Positions 18,248 to 26,442 of a stretch of DNA of 64,000 nucleotides are shown here, one piece after another. The stretch covers positions 674,092 to 738,091 of the forward strand of contig NZ_FMAE01000005.1 in NCBI RefSeq assembly GCF_900094575.1, written 5' to 3'. The notes beneath the pieces were generated by a model. It was given only the letters and a program-made list of their open reading frames with translations. It was not told where the DNA came from and did not search any database. Positions within the stretch are counted from its first letter, which is position 1. Each line of letters begins with the position of its first letter. Source of the DNA: Bradyrhizobium yuanmingense. GTDB lineage: Bacteria > Pseudomonadota > Alphaproteobacteria > Rhizobiales > Xanthobacteraceae. The position numbers were made by a program, and so were the translations under genes.

Positions 18248-19221
18248 ACGCCTCTCGCTGAATTCCGGCGTCCTGCCAGCAACTGCTCCGCCTCCGCCGC
18301 AATCCGCTCGACGATCTCCGCCGCCGGTGGGATATCATGAATCAACCCAACCGCCTCGCCGGCGATCACGGCCGCGACATCGAAATTGCCCGCCGCCCTT
18401 GCTGCCGCATACTCGGAAGCGACTGCGGCAACATTCTGCATCAGCTCGACCTCGCGGCCGATCCAGCGCTTGGCATGATCGTTGACCAGGCACCGCCCGG
18501 TAAACGGCGCCGGCCAGACATTGTTGCGGGAGAGATCGAAGAGGATGCCGCGCACGGTCGAACCGGAGTTCGCCGCGCAGATGCGGCGCTTGGCCTCCTC
18601 CGCACCGTCGGCCTCCTGGCTGGCATAGAAGCGCGTGCCGAGCAGCACGCCGCTCGCGCCCAGCATCATCATGGCCGCGAGGCCGCGCCCATCCGCGATG
18701 CCGCCAGCCGCCACCACTGGAACGTGCCCCGCGACGAGATCGACGATGGCGGGCACGAGATCGACAGTGGTGCGCGAAGCGCCATGACCGCCCGCCTCCG
18801 TGCCTTGCGCAATCAGGATGTCAGCACCGGCATCGAGCGCCTGCCGCGCCATCGCTTCGTCCTGCACCTGGCAAATCAGGCGCGCGCCGGCGGACTTGAT
18901 CTTGGGCGCGAACGGCGCGGGATCGCCGAACGACAACATGATCGCAACTGGTTTTGCAGCGAGCGCGACATCGAGAAGCTCGGGCTGCTTGGCGAGGCTC
19001 CAGGTGATGAAGCCGATCCCAAACGGTGCACTGAGGTCGGCGAGCTTCGCCGTCTCCTGCTCCAGCCAGACCCGCTCGCCATAGCCGCCGCCAAGAATGC
19101 CGCACCCGCCAGCGCGGCTCACCGCCGCGACCAGACGGCTGCCGGCAATGACATCCATCGGCGCCAGCAGGATCGGGTGCTCGATCCCCAGCAGCGTGGT
19201 CAGCGACGTCGTCATCGGCAT
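18178..19221 (-). CDS. Second nitronate monooxygenase-like flavoprotein, C-terminus extended by a repeat
   Basis: FMN-dependent TIM-barrel enzyme of the 2-nitropropane dioxygenase family, 347 residues as read. It has HPILLAPMDVIAG at the start, ILIAQGTEAGGHGASRTT with the probable catalytic histidine, [16 protein letters not shown] and GASGVLLGTRFYAS. The final residues, about 26 from SARGVLPSPL onward, are translated from repeat family B, so the ancestral stop has probably been lost or displaced. Start at 19221, or at the ATG two codons downstream (19215). It is divergent from a LysR gene, which is a likely regulator. Confidence 0.87.
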   Translation of the reverse strand: MPMTTSLTTLLGIEHPILLAPMDVIAGSRLVAAVSRAGGCGILGGGYGERVWLEQETAKLADLSAPFGIGFITWSLAKQPELLDVALAAKPVAIMLSFGDPAPFAPKIKSAGARLICQVQDEAMARQALDAGADILIAQGTEAGGHGASRTTVDLVPAIVDLVAGHVPVVAAGGIADGRGLAAMMMLGASGVLLGTRFYASQEADGAEEAKRRICAANSGSTVRGILFDLSRNNVWPAPFTGRCLVNDHAKRWIGREVELMQNVAAVASEYAAARAAGNFDVAAVIAGEAVGLIHDIPPAAEIVERIAAEAEQLLAGRRNSARGVLPSPLVGEGGAQRRMRGSFRGE

Positions 19222-19265
19222 ACGGCTCCTCCCCGATCTGGACAGCGAGATTAGGCGCGACTAGC

Positions 19266-19282
19266 ATTCTCGAAAATTGAAT
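19266..19282. promoter_or_regulatory. Candidate LysR-type binding site
   Basis: ATTC (19266-19269) and GAAT (19279-19282) form an interrupted inverted repeat containing a T-N11-A core, in the A/T-rich intergenic segment between the flavoprotein gene and the LysR start. Position and form fit autoregulation plus control of the divergent gene; not proved. Confidence 0.35.
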
Positions 19283-19320
19283 TGTTGCGAACGCTGCCAT
19301 CTCAAAAGCGAAACGACACC

Positions 19321-20211
19321 ATGGAACTCAGCGATATCAAGACCTTCGCCGCCGTCGCCCGCACCGGCGGCATCACCCGCGCCGCCGAAGAGCTCAACAC
19401 CGTGCAGTCGAACGTCACCCAGCGCGTGAAGGCGCTGGAGGCGGAGATCGGCACGCCGCTGTTCGAGCGGCACTCGCGCGGCATGACGCTGACCGGCGCC
19501 GGCAAGCGCCTCCTCCCCTATGCGCAAAAGATGGCAGCGCTGTCGCGCGAAGCCTTGCTCGCCGCGCGCGACGATGGCGAGCCGAAAGGACCGCTCGCGA
19601 TCGGCTCGATGGAGACCACGGCAGCCGTGCGATTGCCGCCGCTGCTCGCCGATTTCCACCGCCGCTTCCCGGCCGTGCGCCTTTCGTTGCGCACCGCGCC
19701 GACCGCCGACCTCGTCGCCCTCGTGCTCGACGGCACGCTCGACGGCGCCTTCGTCGCTGGACCCATCACGCATGACGACCTCACCGCGACGAGCGCGTTC
19801 CGCGAAGAGCTGGTGCTGGTCAGCGCGCGCCGCTGGGCCTCGCTCGCCGAGCTGCGCGCCGGCACGCCCGAGTCGGGTCCGACCGCGCTGGTGTTCCGCA
19901 CCGGCTGCACCTATCGCCAGCGGCTCGAACAGATCTTCGTCGAATTCGGCTGGCCATCGGCGGCGCGCTTCGAGCTCGGCACGCTCGACGGCATGATCGG
20001 CTGCGTCGCCGCCGACATGGGCGTGACCCTGCTGCCGCGCGCCGTCGTGGAACGCAGCGCGATGAACGGCGCCGTCGCCGTCCACACGCTGAGCCCGTCA
20101 CATGCACGTGTCGAAACACTCTTCATCCAGCGCCGCGCCGGACATCAATACAGCGCGCTGAGCGGTTTTGCCGATTGCCTGAAGAAGGACGAGGACGTCA
20201 TCGCGGCATGA
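19321..20211 (+). CDS. LysR-family transcriptional regulator
   Basis: 296 residues with the standard layout: N-terminal winged helix-turn-helix (AVARTGGITRAAEELNTVQS, then NVTQRVKALEAEIGTPLFERHSRGM at residues 26-50) and a C-terminal periplasmic-binding-like effector domain (GPLAIGSMETTAAVRLPPLL). The ATG at 19321 is preferred; a longer frame from 19282 would add residues from the intergenic region. It is transcribed away from the nitronate monooxygenase-like gene and most likely controls it, by the usual divergent arrangement. The inducer is unknown. Confidence 0.93.
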   Translation: MELSDIKTFAAVARTGGITRAAEELNTVQSNVTQRVKALEAEIGTPLFERHSRGMTLTGAGKRLLPYAQKMAALSREALLAARDDGEPKGPLAIGSMETTAAVRLPPLLADFHRRFPAVRLSLRTAPTADLVALVLDGTLDGAFVAGPITHDDLTATSAFREELVLVSARRWASLAELRAGTPESGPTALVFRTGCTYRQRLEQIFVEFGWPSAARFELGTLDGMIGCVAADMGVTLLPRAVVERSAMNGAVAVHTLSPSHARVETLFIQRRAGHQYSALSGFADCLKKDEDVIAA

Positions 20212-20411
20212 CGGAGCGCCAACGTTCCACGCCACGAAATTCATCACAAATCCATCGCGTTTGAATCGATCCGCGCTGCGTGCTGCCATCGCAGCGCAGC
20301 ACTTCGAAAAGCTTTGAAGCCCGCGCTTCTTCTACGTTAGGATAAGTGACTGGCCAGCGCGAAACCATAAACGAAGCCAAACACCGGCAGAAAACATCGG
20401 GAGGACTATTG

Positions 20412-21347
20412 ATGCGCAATACGCTCGTGTTGTGCTGCGTCGCTGCGTTGTCGGCGATTTCAGGAACTGCAAGCGCACAGGACTGGACCAAATCGAAATG
20501 GGGGCCGAACGACGAGATCGGCGCCGCCAACTACATGACGCCCGAGCTCGTTGTGAAGGCGGCATCGCTGGTGAAGACCGGCAAGACCTACGCCCTCGGC
20601 ATCCCCGTCACGCCGCAGACGCCCGCCTACCCGCCGCGCACCTTCAAGCTCACCATCGTGCAGCCCGGACAGGCCGGCACCCCGGGTCTCGGTCCGAACA
20701 AGGCCACTTACAACGATGACATCCTCGACAGCTGGGTCGGCATCGGCAGTCAGCTCGACGGGCTCGGCCATCTCGGCGTCGAGCACGTCTACTACAACGG
20801 CAACAAGCTGGCCGATTTCGCCGATCCCAATGGCTTGAAGAAGCTCGGCATCGAGAAGGTGCCGCCGATGGTCGCCCGCGGCGTGCTGCTCGACATGGCC
20901 GCCTATTTCAAGACCGACGTGGTGAAGGAAGGCACCGCCTTCAACGTCAAGGAGATCGAGGAAGCCGCCAAGCAGCAGAACGTCGAGATCCGCCAGGGCG
21001 ATGTCGTCATCTTCCACACCGGCTGGCTCAGCCTGATCGGCAAGGACGACAAGCGCTACTCGGCCGGCGAGCCCGGCCTCGGCGTCGAAGGCGCGAAGTA
21101 CCTCGCCGGCAAGGGCGTCGTCGCGGTCGGCGCCGACACCTGGGGGCTCGAGGTGTTGCCGTTCGAAGGCAAGACCGTGTTCGAGGTCCACCAGATTCTG
21201 CTCGCGATGAACGGGACCTATATCCTCGAGAACATGGACACCGCCGCGCTCGCCCGGGACAAGGGCTACGAATTCCTGTTCGTGCTGGGCCAGCCGCGCT
21301 GGACCGGCGCCGTGCAGGCCATGATCAACCCGATCGCGATCCGCTGA
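20412..21347 (+). CDS. Secreted cyclase-family (kynurenine formamidase-like) hydrolase
   Basis: 311 residues with a cleavable signal peptide (cut near ISGTASA-QDW), so probably periplasmic. The rest resembles the metal-dependent cyclase/formamidase fold: WGPNDEIGAANYMTPE at the start, GIGSQLDGLGHLGVEH in place of the metal-binding HxGTHxDxPxH motif, then IRQGDVVIFHTGW and VVAVGADTWGLE. The binding motif keeps D and H residues but not the canonical spacing, so substrate and activity are uncertain. The ATG at 20412 follows GGGAGGAC. No clear operon partner; it points away from the LysR gene, across 200 bases. Confidence 0.82.
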   Translation: MRNTLVLCCVAALSAISGTASAQDWTKSKWGPNDEIGAANYMTPELVVKAASLVKTGKTYALGIPVTPQTPAYPPRTFKLTIVQPGQAGTPGLGPNKATYNDDILDSWVGIGSQLDGLGHLGVEHVYYNGNKLADFADPNGLKKLGIEKVPPMVARGVLLDMAAYFKTDVVKEGTAFNVKEIEEAAKQQNVEIRQGDVVIFHTGWLSLIGKDDKRYSAGEPGLGVEGAKYLAGKGVVAVGADTWGLEVLPFEGKTVFEVHQILLAMNGTYILENMDTAALARDKGYEFLFVLGQPRWTGAVQAMINPIAIR

Positions 21348-21357
21348 GCTGAAAACC

Positions 21358-21396
21358 GGGCGAGGAGCCGCTTGCCGCGCGGCAGGCCCCTCGCCC
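21358..21396. terminator. Terminator-like hairpin between convergent genes
   Basis: GGGCGAGG (21358-21365) pairs with CCTCGCCC (21389-21396), with further GC pairing inside. It lies between the stop of the cyclase-family gene and that of the small membrane protein gene, so it may serve both strands. No strong T run. Confidence 0.5.
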
Positions 21397-21405
21397 ACCC
21401 CTCCG

Positions 21406-21621
21406 TCACCGCGGCCTCACCTGCCACCGCCGCAATGCCACGATGGCCCAGATCGCCTCGACCAGGCCGAACGGCCAGGCGCCTTGCAGGAAGCCATAGG
21501 CCGACCCCAGCGCGCAGGACGCCGCGAACAGCAGCACGAACAAGTGGCTGCGATCCTCCAGGGCATAGCAGACCAGCATCGCCGTCACGGCAAACAGGCC
21601 GAATAGTGTCAGTGCATCCAT
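21406..21621 (-). CDS. Small membrane protein (71 aa), unknown function
   Basis: No named family assigned. The protein is hydrophobic, with two to three predicted membrane segments ([55 protein letters not shown]) and a short basic C-terminus (RRWQVRPR), a layout common in small inner-membrane proteins. It is convergent with the cyclase-family gene and divergent from ruvX, with about 50 bases between the two start codons. Confidence 0.7.
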   Translation of the reverse strand: MDALTLFGLFAVTAMLVCYALEDRSHLFVLLFAASCALGSAYGFLQGAWPFGLVEAIWAIVALRRWQVRPR

Positions 21622-21668
21622 GGTTACCAGTTCACCCCGCGGCGCGACGCATGATATGCGCTAAAGCC

Positions 21669-22160
21669 ATGCCGGCTCCTATCCTGCCTCTCATCGATGC
21701 TGCAACCCACTGGCCCGCGCGTGGCGCGCTGGTCGGCCTCGATTTGGGCACGAAGACCATCGGCGTTGCGGTATCCGACCCGGACCGGCGGCTGGCGACC
21801 GGAGTCGAGACGATCCAGCGCAAGCAGTTCAAGCAGGATGCCGCCAGGCTGCTGGCCATCGCCACCGAGCGCAAGGTGGTCGGCTTCGTGCTCGGCCTGC
21901 CCATCAACATGGACGGCAGCGAAGGCCCGCGCGCGCAATCGACCCGCGCCTTCGCGCGCAATCTGGCCGGATTGACCGCGCTGCCCATCGGTCTCTGGGA
22001 CGAACGTCTTTCGACCGCGGCGGTCGAGCGCGAGCTGATCGGCATGGACGTCAGCCGCGCCAAGCGGGCCGAGGTGATCGACGAGCACGCCGCGATCTTC
22101 ATCCTGCAAGGCGCACTCGATCGCCTTGCCAATCTTCGCACGAGCCCGGGACCGGACTGA
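21669..22160 (+). CDS. ruvX: Putative pre-16S rRNA nuclease / Holliday junction resolvase RuvX (YqgF)
   Basis: RNase H-fold nuclease needed for 16S rRNA 5'-end maturation in E. coli and long annotated as a Holliday junction resolvase. 163 residues. The catalytic aspartate is in [15 protein letters not shown] (about D25), followed by [18 protein letters not shown] and [12 protein letters not shown]. The last acidic motif is [12 protein letters not shown]. The ATG at 21669 is chosen by alignment to the family start; a longer upstream frame reads through the adjacent small gene in antisense. The next gene, an AEC permease, begins three bases after its stop. Confidence 0.95.
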   Translation: MPAPILPLIDAATHWPARGALVGLDLGTKTIGVAVSDPDRRLATGVETIQRKQFKQDAARLLAIATERKVVGFVLGLPINMDGSEGPRAQSTRAFARNLAGLTALPIGLWDERLSTAAVERELIGMDVSRAKRAEVIDEHAAIFILQGALDRLANLRTSPGPD

Positions 22161-22163
22161 TCC

Positions 22164-23087
22164 ATGGCCGTCGTCATCGCGGCGCTGCTGCCGGTCTTCA
22201 TCCTGATCGTGCTCGGCATCGTGCTGAAGCGCAGCCTGATGCGGCTCGACACGCAATGGCACGGGTTGGAGCAGCTGACCTATTTCGTGTTGTTTCCGAT
22301 GCTGCTGATCCAGACCCTGGTAAAAGCCGACCTCTCCAGGGTGCCGGTCGCCGGCGTCGGCGGCGCGCTGCTGCTGTCGGCGCTGGCGATGTCGCTGCTC
22401 TGCCTCGCATTGCGCCCGGCCCTGTCCCGGCTCGGCATCGACGGCCCCGCCTTCACCTCGATCTTTCAGGGGGCGACGCGCTGGCAGACCTTCGTTGCGC
22501 TGTCGATCGCCGCCAATCTGTTCGGCGATGTCGGGCTGGCGCTCGCCTCCGTTGCGATGGTGGCGATCATCCCGCTCGTCAACGTGTTCAGCGTCTCGGT
22601 GCTCGCTCGTTACGCATCGCCGGAAAAGCAATCCGGCCGCGCCATCGTCATGACATTGGTGCGCAATCCCTTGATCTGGGCCTGCATTATCGGCCTTACT
22701 GTCAATGTCACCCACCTGCCGCTGCCAAGGCTTTGGCATGAGGTTGCAGACGCGCTCGGCAGTTCCTCCCTCGCCATCGGCCTGCTCGTCACAGGCGCGG
22801 GATTGCATCTCGAAGGGCTCTTCCGTCCAAGCCTCGGCGCAGCCGTCGGCGTCGTTTTCAAGCTCTTGCTGATGCCCGCGCTCGCGATGGGGCTCGGTCT
22901 CTGGTTCGGGCTTTCCGGCAACAGCCTGGCGATCGTGGCGATCTGCTCGGCGGTGCCGACCTCGTCCAGCGCCTATGTCCTCGCCCGCCAGATGGGCGGC
23001 GACGCCCCGCTGCTGGCGCAGATCATCACGCTGCAGACGATCTTTGCAGCCATTACAATGCCGATCGCGATCGCGCTGGCGGCCTAG
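22164..23087 (+). CDS. AEC-family permease (auxin efflux carrier-like)
   Basis: Inner-membrane transporter of 307 residues with about ten predicted membrane segments in two halves separated by a short cytoplasmic loop (ARYASPEKQSGRA). Family hallmarks are the early hydrophobic helix VFILIVLGIVLKRSLM, the NPLIWACIIGLTVN helix that opens the second half, and AICSAVPTSSSAYVLARQMGGD. Bacterial members include malonate and dicarboxylate carriers, so the substrate cannot be named. It starts three bases after ruvX, so the two are likely cotranscribed; a functional link is not obvious. Confidence 0.9.
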   Translation: MAVVIAALLPVFILIVLGIVLKRSLMRLDTQWHGLEQLTYFVLFPMLLIQTLVKADLSRVPVAGVGGALLLSALAMSLLCLALRPALSRLGIDGPAFTSIFQGATRWQTFVALSIAANLFGDVGLALASVAMVAIIPLVNVFSVSVLARYASPEKQSGRAIVMTLVRNPLIWACIIGLTVNVTHLPLPRLWHEVADALGSSSLAIGLLVTGAGLHLEGLFRPSLGAAVGVVFKLLLMPALAMGLGLWFGLSGNSLAIVAICSAVPTSSSAYVLARQMGGDAPLLAQIITLQTIFAAITMPIAIALAA

Positions 23088-23119
23088 CACTCGTCAATTC
23101 GAGCGCACCTCTCTGACCT

Positions 23120-23206
23120 CGTCATTGCGAGGAGCTCTTGCGACGAAGCAATCCAGGCTGCCGCGGCGGAGAGATTATGGATTGCTTCGCTGCGCTCGCA
23201 ATGACG
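23120..23206. repeat. Intergenic palindromic repeat, family C, copy 1
   Basis: Outer arms CGTCATTGCGAG and CTCGCAATGACG, inner arms GAAGCAATCCA and TGGATTGCTTC. It lies between the convergent AEC permease and CPBP protease genes. A second full copy is at 37603-37689 and a single arm at 61564-61590. Confidence 0.92.
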
Positions 23207-23216
23207 AAGTTGCGGC

Positions 23217-23981
23217 CTAGCTCCCCAGCCACATCGTCAGCACCACCGCGGTGAGATTGTTCAGCGCATGCAGCACGATCGTGAGCCACAGCGAGCCGGA
23301 GCGGTAGCGCATGTAGCCGAACCACAGGCCGATGGCAAAAACTTCGGCGAGGAAGTACATGTCGTACTGCAGATGGACGATTGTCCACACCAGCGACGAC
23401 ATCAGGATCGCGCCGGGTGCGCGCAGGAAGCTCGCCGACCAGCCACGATAGAGGAAGCCTCGCGCCAGAACCTCTTCCGACATCGGCGCCGCCACCGCGA
23501 ATGCGGCCAGCAGCAGCAGCGCGGCGCCCTTGTCGCGGCCCGTTTTCAACAGATCGGTCATGAAGCCCGGCGTCGCCTCGCGGCCGAGGGCGCGCGACAT
23601 CGTCTCCCAGAGCAGCACGATCAGGATGAGGCCGACGGCGCCGAACAGCAGCTGCTTCCAGGACGGCCAATGCAGCGCGAGATAATCGATGAACGAAGCT
23701 TTCTTGATGCGAATGGCGAGCCAGACCGCGGCCAGTGTCGCCGGCAAGCCCATGATGACCGAGAGCGCTAGCGTCTGGGGCTCGCGGCCGACGACCTGCA
23801 GCGAAGCGAGGTCCATGGGTAGACCACGCTGCGCCGCCAGCAGAAGGACGGCGCCGATCTGCCCGACGAACATCGCAACGAAGATGAAGAGGCCCCACAG
23901 CGCCGTGCCCCAGAACTTCCAGACACGCGGCGCCGCCGGCGTCGCGGTCAGCGGCGGATGATCGGGATTGAGGGAGTCCAT
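23217..23981 (-). CDS. CPBP-family intramembrane metalloprotease (Abi/CAAX-type)
   Basis: Predicted inner-membrane glutamic-type protease, 254 residues, with about six to eight membrane segments. The catalytic motif EExxxR is visible in PMSEEVLARGFLYRGW (about residues 167-181), with two later histidine motifs, SSLVWTIVHLQYD and IVLHALNNLTAV. Bacterial members have been linked to bacteriocin immunity, signal-peptide degradation and protein sorting, but this one's substrate is unknown. The ATG at 23981 gives MDSLNPDH. It follows the aidB-like gene on the same strand after about 20 bases. Confidence 0.88.
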   Translation of the reverse strand: MDSLNPDHPPLTATPAAPRVWKFWGTALWGLFIFVAMFVGQIGAVLLLAAQRGLPMDLASLQVVGREPQTLALSVIMGLPATLAAVWLAIRIKKASFIDYLALHWPSWKQLLFGAVGLILIVLLWETMSRALGREATPGFMTDLLKTGRDKGAALLLLAAFAVAAPMSEEVLARGFLYRGWSASFLRAPGAILMSSLVWTIVHLQYDMYFLAEVFAIGLWFGYMRYRSGSLWLTIVLHALNNLTAVVLTMWLGS

Positions 23982-24004
23982 CAGCAGGCTTTCGTTTTGG
24001 AGAT

Positions 24005-25648
24005 TCACGGCAGCGCCCGATCCAGCAGCGCGCGCACGTCGGCGCTGTCGAGCTCGACCGCGCCGTACATGCTGGCATGGTTCGTCGCAAGGCGGGTCGC
24101 GGCAAACAATTCGGCCTGGCGCGGCGACACGCCATTGAGCGCGGCCGTCGCGGCCAGCAATGCCAGCTTCTCGACCGCAAGCCGCGCGACGCGCTCGCCG
24201 TCGGCGCGCCGAAACGTCTTGCCGATGAAGCTGGCCGCCTCGCCCGCCCCCGGCAGCCCCTTGGTCTCGGCCGCCAGCGCTTGCAGCACCGCCGTCGCCG
24301 CCTCGCCCTCGCGCGAGAGCGCGCGGATCACGTCGAGGCACATCACGTTGCCCGAGCCCTCCCAGATCGCGTTGACCGGCGACTCCCGATAATGGCGCGC
24401 CAGAATGCCGTCCTCGACATAACCGTTGCCGCCGAGGCACTCCATCGCCTCAAACAGGAACGGCGGCGCGCTCTTGCAGGTCCAGTATTTGATCGCGGGC
24501 GTGAGCAGCCGCATATAGGCCGCCTCCGCCGCATCGTGCGGCGTGCGGTCGAAGGCGCGGCAGAGCCGCATCACCAGCGCCGTGCTCGCCTCCACATGCA
24601 GCGCCATGTCCGACAGCACGGCCTGCATCAGGGGCTGATCGGCCAGATGCTTCTGGAACACGCTGCGATGCCGGGCATGGTGCAGCGCATGCGCAAGCCC
24701 CGAGCGCATCAGGCCGACGGAGGCGATCGCGCAATCCTGCCGCGTCAGCTGTACCATCTGGATGATGGTGCGGATGCCCTTGCCCTCCTCGCCGACCCTT
24801 TCGGCATAGGCGCCTGTGAATTCGACCTCGGACGAGGCATTGGAGCGGTTGCCGAGCTTGTCCTTCAGCCGCTGGAACTGGACGGCGTTGACCGATCCAT
24901 CCGGCGCGAAGCGCGGCATGAAGAAACAGGTCAGCCCGCCGTCGGCCTGTGCCAGCACCAGGAACGCATCGCACATCGGCGCCGACATGAACCATTTGTG
25001 GCCGGTGATGCGATAGCCGTCCCCGTCGCGCACCGCACGCGTCATGTTGGCGCGCACGTCGGTGCCGCCCTGCTTCTCGGTCATGCCCATGCCGAGCGTC
25101 ATGCCGCGTTTCTGCCACCACGGCGCAAAGCTCGGATCGTAGCTCTTGGTCGACAACACCGGCATCACGCGCGCGAGCAAGTCAGGCTGCATCGCCAGCG
25201 CACCGACGGAGGCGCGCGTCATCGTGATCGGGCAAAGGTGGCCGGTCTCGACTTGCGCAGCCATGTAGAACTTTGCGGCACGAATGACCTCAGTGGCATC
25301 GCCCGCAGGTTTTCCGTCCGCCATCCACGTCGAATTGTGCACGCCGGCATGCGCACTGTGCGCCATCAGCTCGTGATAGGCGGGATGAAACTCGACCTGG
25401 TCGCGGCGATTGCCTTTGGCATCGAAGCTGCGCAGCTTCGGCGTGTTCTCGTTCGCAAGGCGCCCGCGATCGGCCATTGCTGCCGAGCCCCAATGCCGGC
25501 CGAACTCCGACAGTTCCCGCTCCGCCGCTGCGCCGCCATTGGACCTGACCGCCTCGACCAGCGGCCGGTCCACGGCGAAAAGATCGACGTCCTCGAACGG
25601 CGGCGACTGGTTGAAGACCTCGTGGGTCGCAAATGTGGGCTGGGTCAT
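24005..25648 (-). CDS. aidB: Acyl-CoA dehydrogenase family protein, AidB-like
   Basis: FAD flavoprotein of 547 residues, in the length range of AidB, a DNA-binding acyl-CoA-dehydrogenase homologue of the alkylation response. AidB-type features include the N-terminal HEVFNQSPPFEDVDLFAVD, the flavin region GMTEKQGGTDVRANMT, HKWFMSAPMCDAFLVLAQ, LGNRSNASSEVEF, the ECLGGNGYVEDG motif and WEGSGNVMCLDVIRAL near the catalytic glutamate. No promoter box is recognised upstream. It is followed on the same strand by the CPBP protease gene. The dipeptidase gene upstream ends 20 bases before its start, so all may share a transcript. Confidence 0.92.
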   Translation of the reverse strand: MTQPTFATHEVFNQSPPFEDVDLFAVDRPLVEAVRSNGGAAAERELSEFGRHWGSAAMADRGRLANENTPKLRSFDAKGNRRDQVEFHPAYHELMAHSAHAGVHNSTWMADGKPAGDATEVIRAAKFYMAAQVETGHLCPITMTRASVGALAMQPDLLARVMPVLSTKSYDPSFAPWWQKRGMTLGMGMTEKQGGTDVRANMTRAVRDGDGYRITGHKWFMSAPMCDAFLVLAQADGGLTCFFMPRFAPDGSVNAVQFQRLKDKLGNRSNASSEVEFTGAYAERVGEEGKGIRTIIQMVQLTRQDCAIASVGLMRSGLAHALHHARHRSVFQKHLADQPLMQAVLSDMALHVEASTALVMRLCRAFDRTPHDAAEAAYMRLLTPAIKYWTCKSAPPFLFEAMECLGGNGYVEDGILARHYRESPVNAIWEGSGNVMCLDVIRALSREGEAATAVLQALAAETKGLPGAGEAASFIGKTFRRADGERVARLAVEKLALLAATAALNGVSPRQAELFAATRLATNHASMYGAVELDSADVRALLDRALP

Positions 25649-25668
25649 TTTGCGTCCTCGGCGCGGAA

Positions 25669-26442
25669 TCAGTTCCGTCGCGGCTGGATCGGGAAATCAT
25701 AGGCCGCCCCGCCTGCCCCCGGCAGCGAAAAATGCCACCACTCCTTCGAATAGTTCACAAAGCCTTGCCTGGCCATCACAGCCACCAGCCGCTTGCGCCA
25801 GGCGCGCTGCTCCGGAGTGATCGATGGTGCCGCAGTGTGCCCCTTCGGGTCGGTACAGTCGTAGCCTGTGCCCATGTCGACGCTGCCCTCGGGCGCCCGC
25901 GCCTCGACCGGCGCCGTGCAATCCGCATAGGTCTTGGCTGGATCATATTTGGCAGAATTGTCCGCCCTGAGATCGACCAGCGTGAGATCGAGTGCCGCAC
26001 CGGTCGAATGCTGCGAGCGGCTCGCAATGTAGCCGAGGCGGAACAGCTCGGTCTTCGGGATCTTCGGATTGTAGCGCCGCTCCGACGCCGTCTCGCGGCC
26101 GTTCTGCGACCACTTGACCATGTCGAGCGAGGCCCGCGCCGGCCGGTAGCAGTCGAACATCTTGAGCGAGAGATTTTGCGCCGCCAGCTCCTGCTGCACC
26201 GCTTTCAGCCGCAGCCCCACCTCGCGCTTCACCACGCATTCGCCTGCTTGGTAGCCGGCGAGCGGACGGCCGACGAAATTGTTCGACGTGGCGTAACGGA
26301 TATCCTGGATGATGCTGGGATCGATATCGCGCAGATAGACGAAGTCACCGGGCAAGCTCTGCGCCCGCACGGGAACGAGAAACGATAGTGCGAGCAGCAC
26401 GACAAGCGCGACGCGCGCCGCGGTTCCGGTCCTTGCGGTCAT
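25669..26442 (-). CDS. D-alanyl-D-alanine dipeptidase (peptidase M15D, VanX/DdpX-like)
   Basis: Zinc dipeptidase of 257 residues with an N-terminal signal segment (cut near VPVRA-QSL), so exported. The zinc ligands are visible: H145 and D152 in SQHSTGAALDLTL and H237 in KEWWHF, with the catalytic base E234. It is predicted to hydrolyse D-Ala-D-Ala released during wall turnover; in vancomycin-resistant Gram-positives the homologue removes the drug target, but in Gram-negatives the role is more likely recycling of D-alanine. Its ATG overlaps the stop of the caspase-like gene as ATGA, so it is translated with it. Confidence 0.92.
   Translation of the reverse strand: MTARTGTAARVALVVLLALSFLVPVRAQSLPGDFVYLRDIDPSIIQDIRYATSNNFVGRPLAGYQAGECVVKREVGLRLKAVQQELAAQNLSLKMFDCYRPARASLDMVKWSQNGRETASERRYNPKIPKTELFRLGYIASRSQHSTGAALDLTLVDLRADNSAKYDPAKTYADCTAPVEARAPEGSVDMGTGYDCTDPKGHTAAPSITPEQRAWRKRLVAVMARQGFVNYSKEWWHFSLPGAGGAAYDFPIQPRRN

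Noticed and set aside
16983-19221. Recent duplication of the two nitronate monooxygenase-like genes
   Set aside because: The proteins share only family motifs and differ through most of their length, so they are old paralogues.
21624-23090. Long minus-strand frame across ruvX and the AEC permease gene
   Set aside because: Both sense genes have clear family motifs and starts; the antisense frame is a codon-bias shadow.
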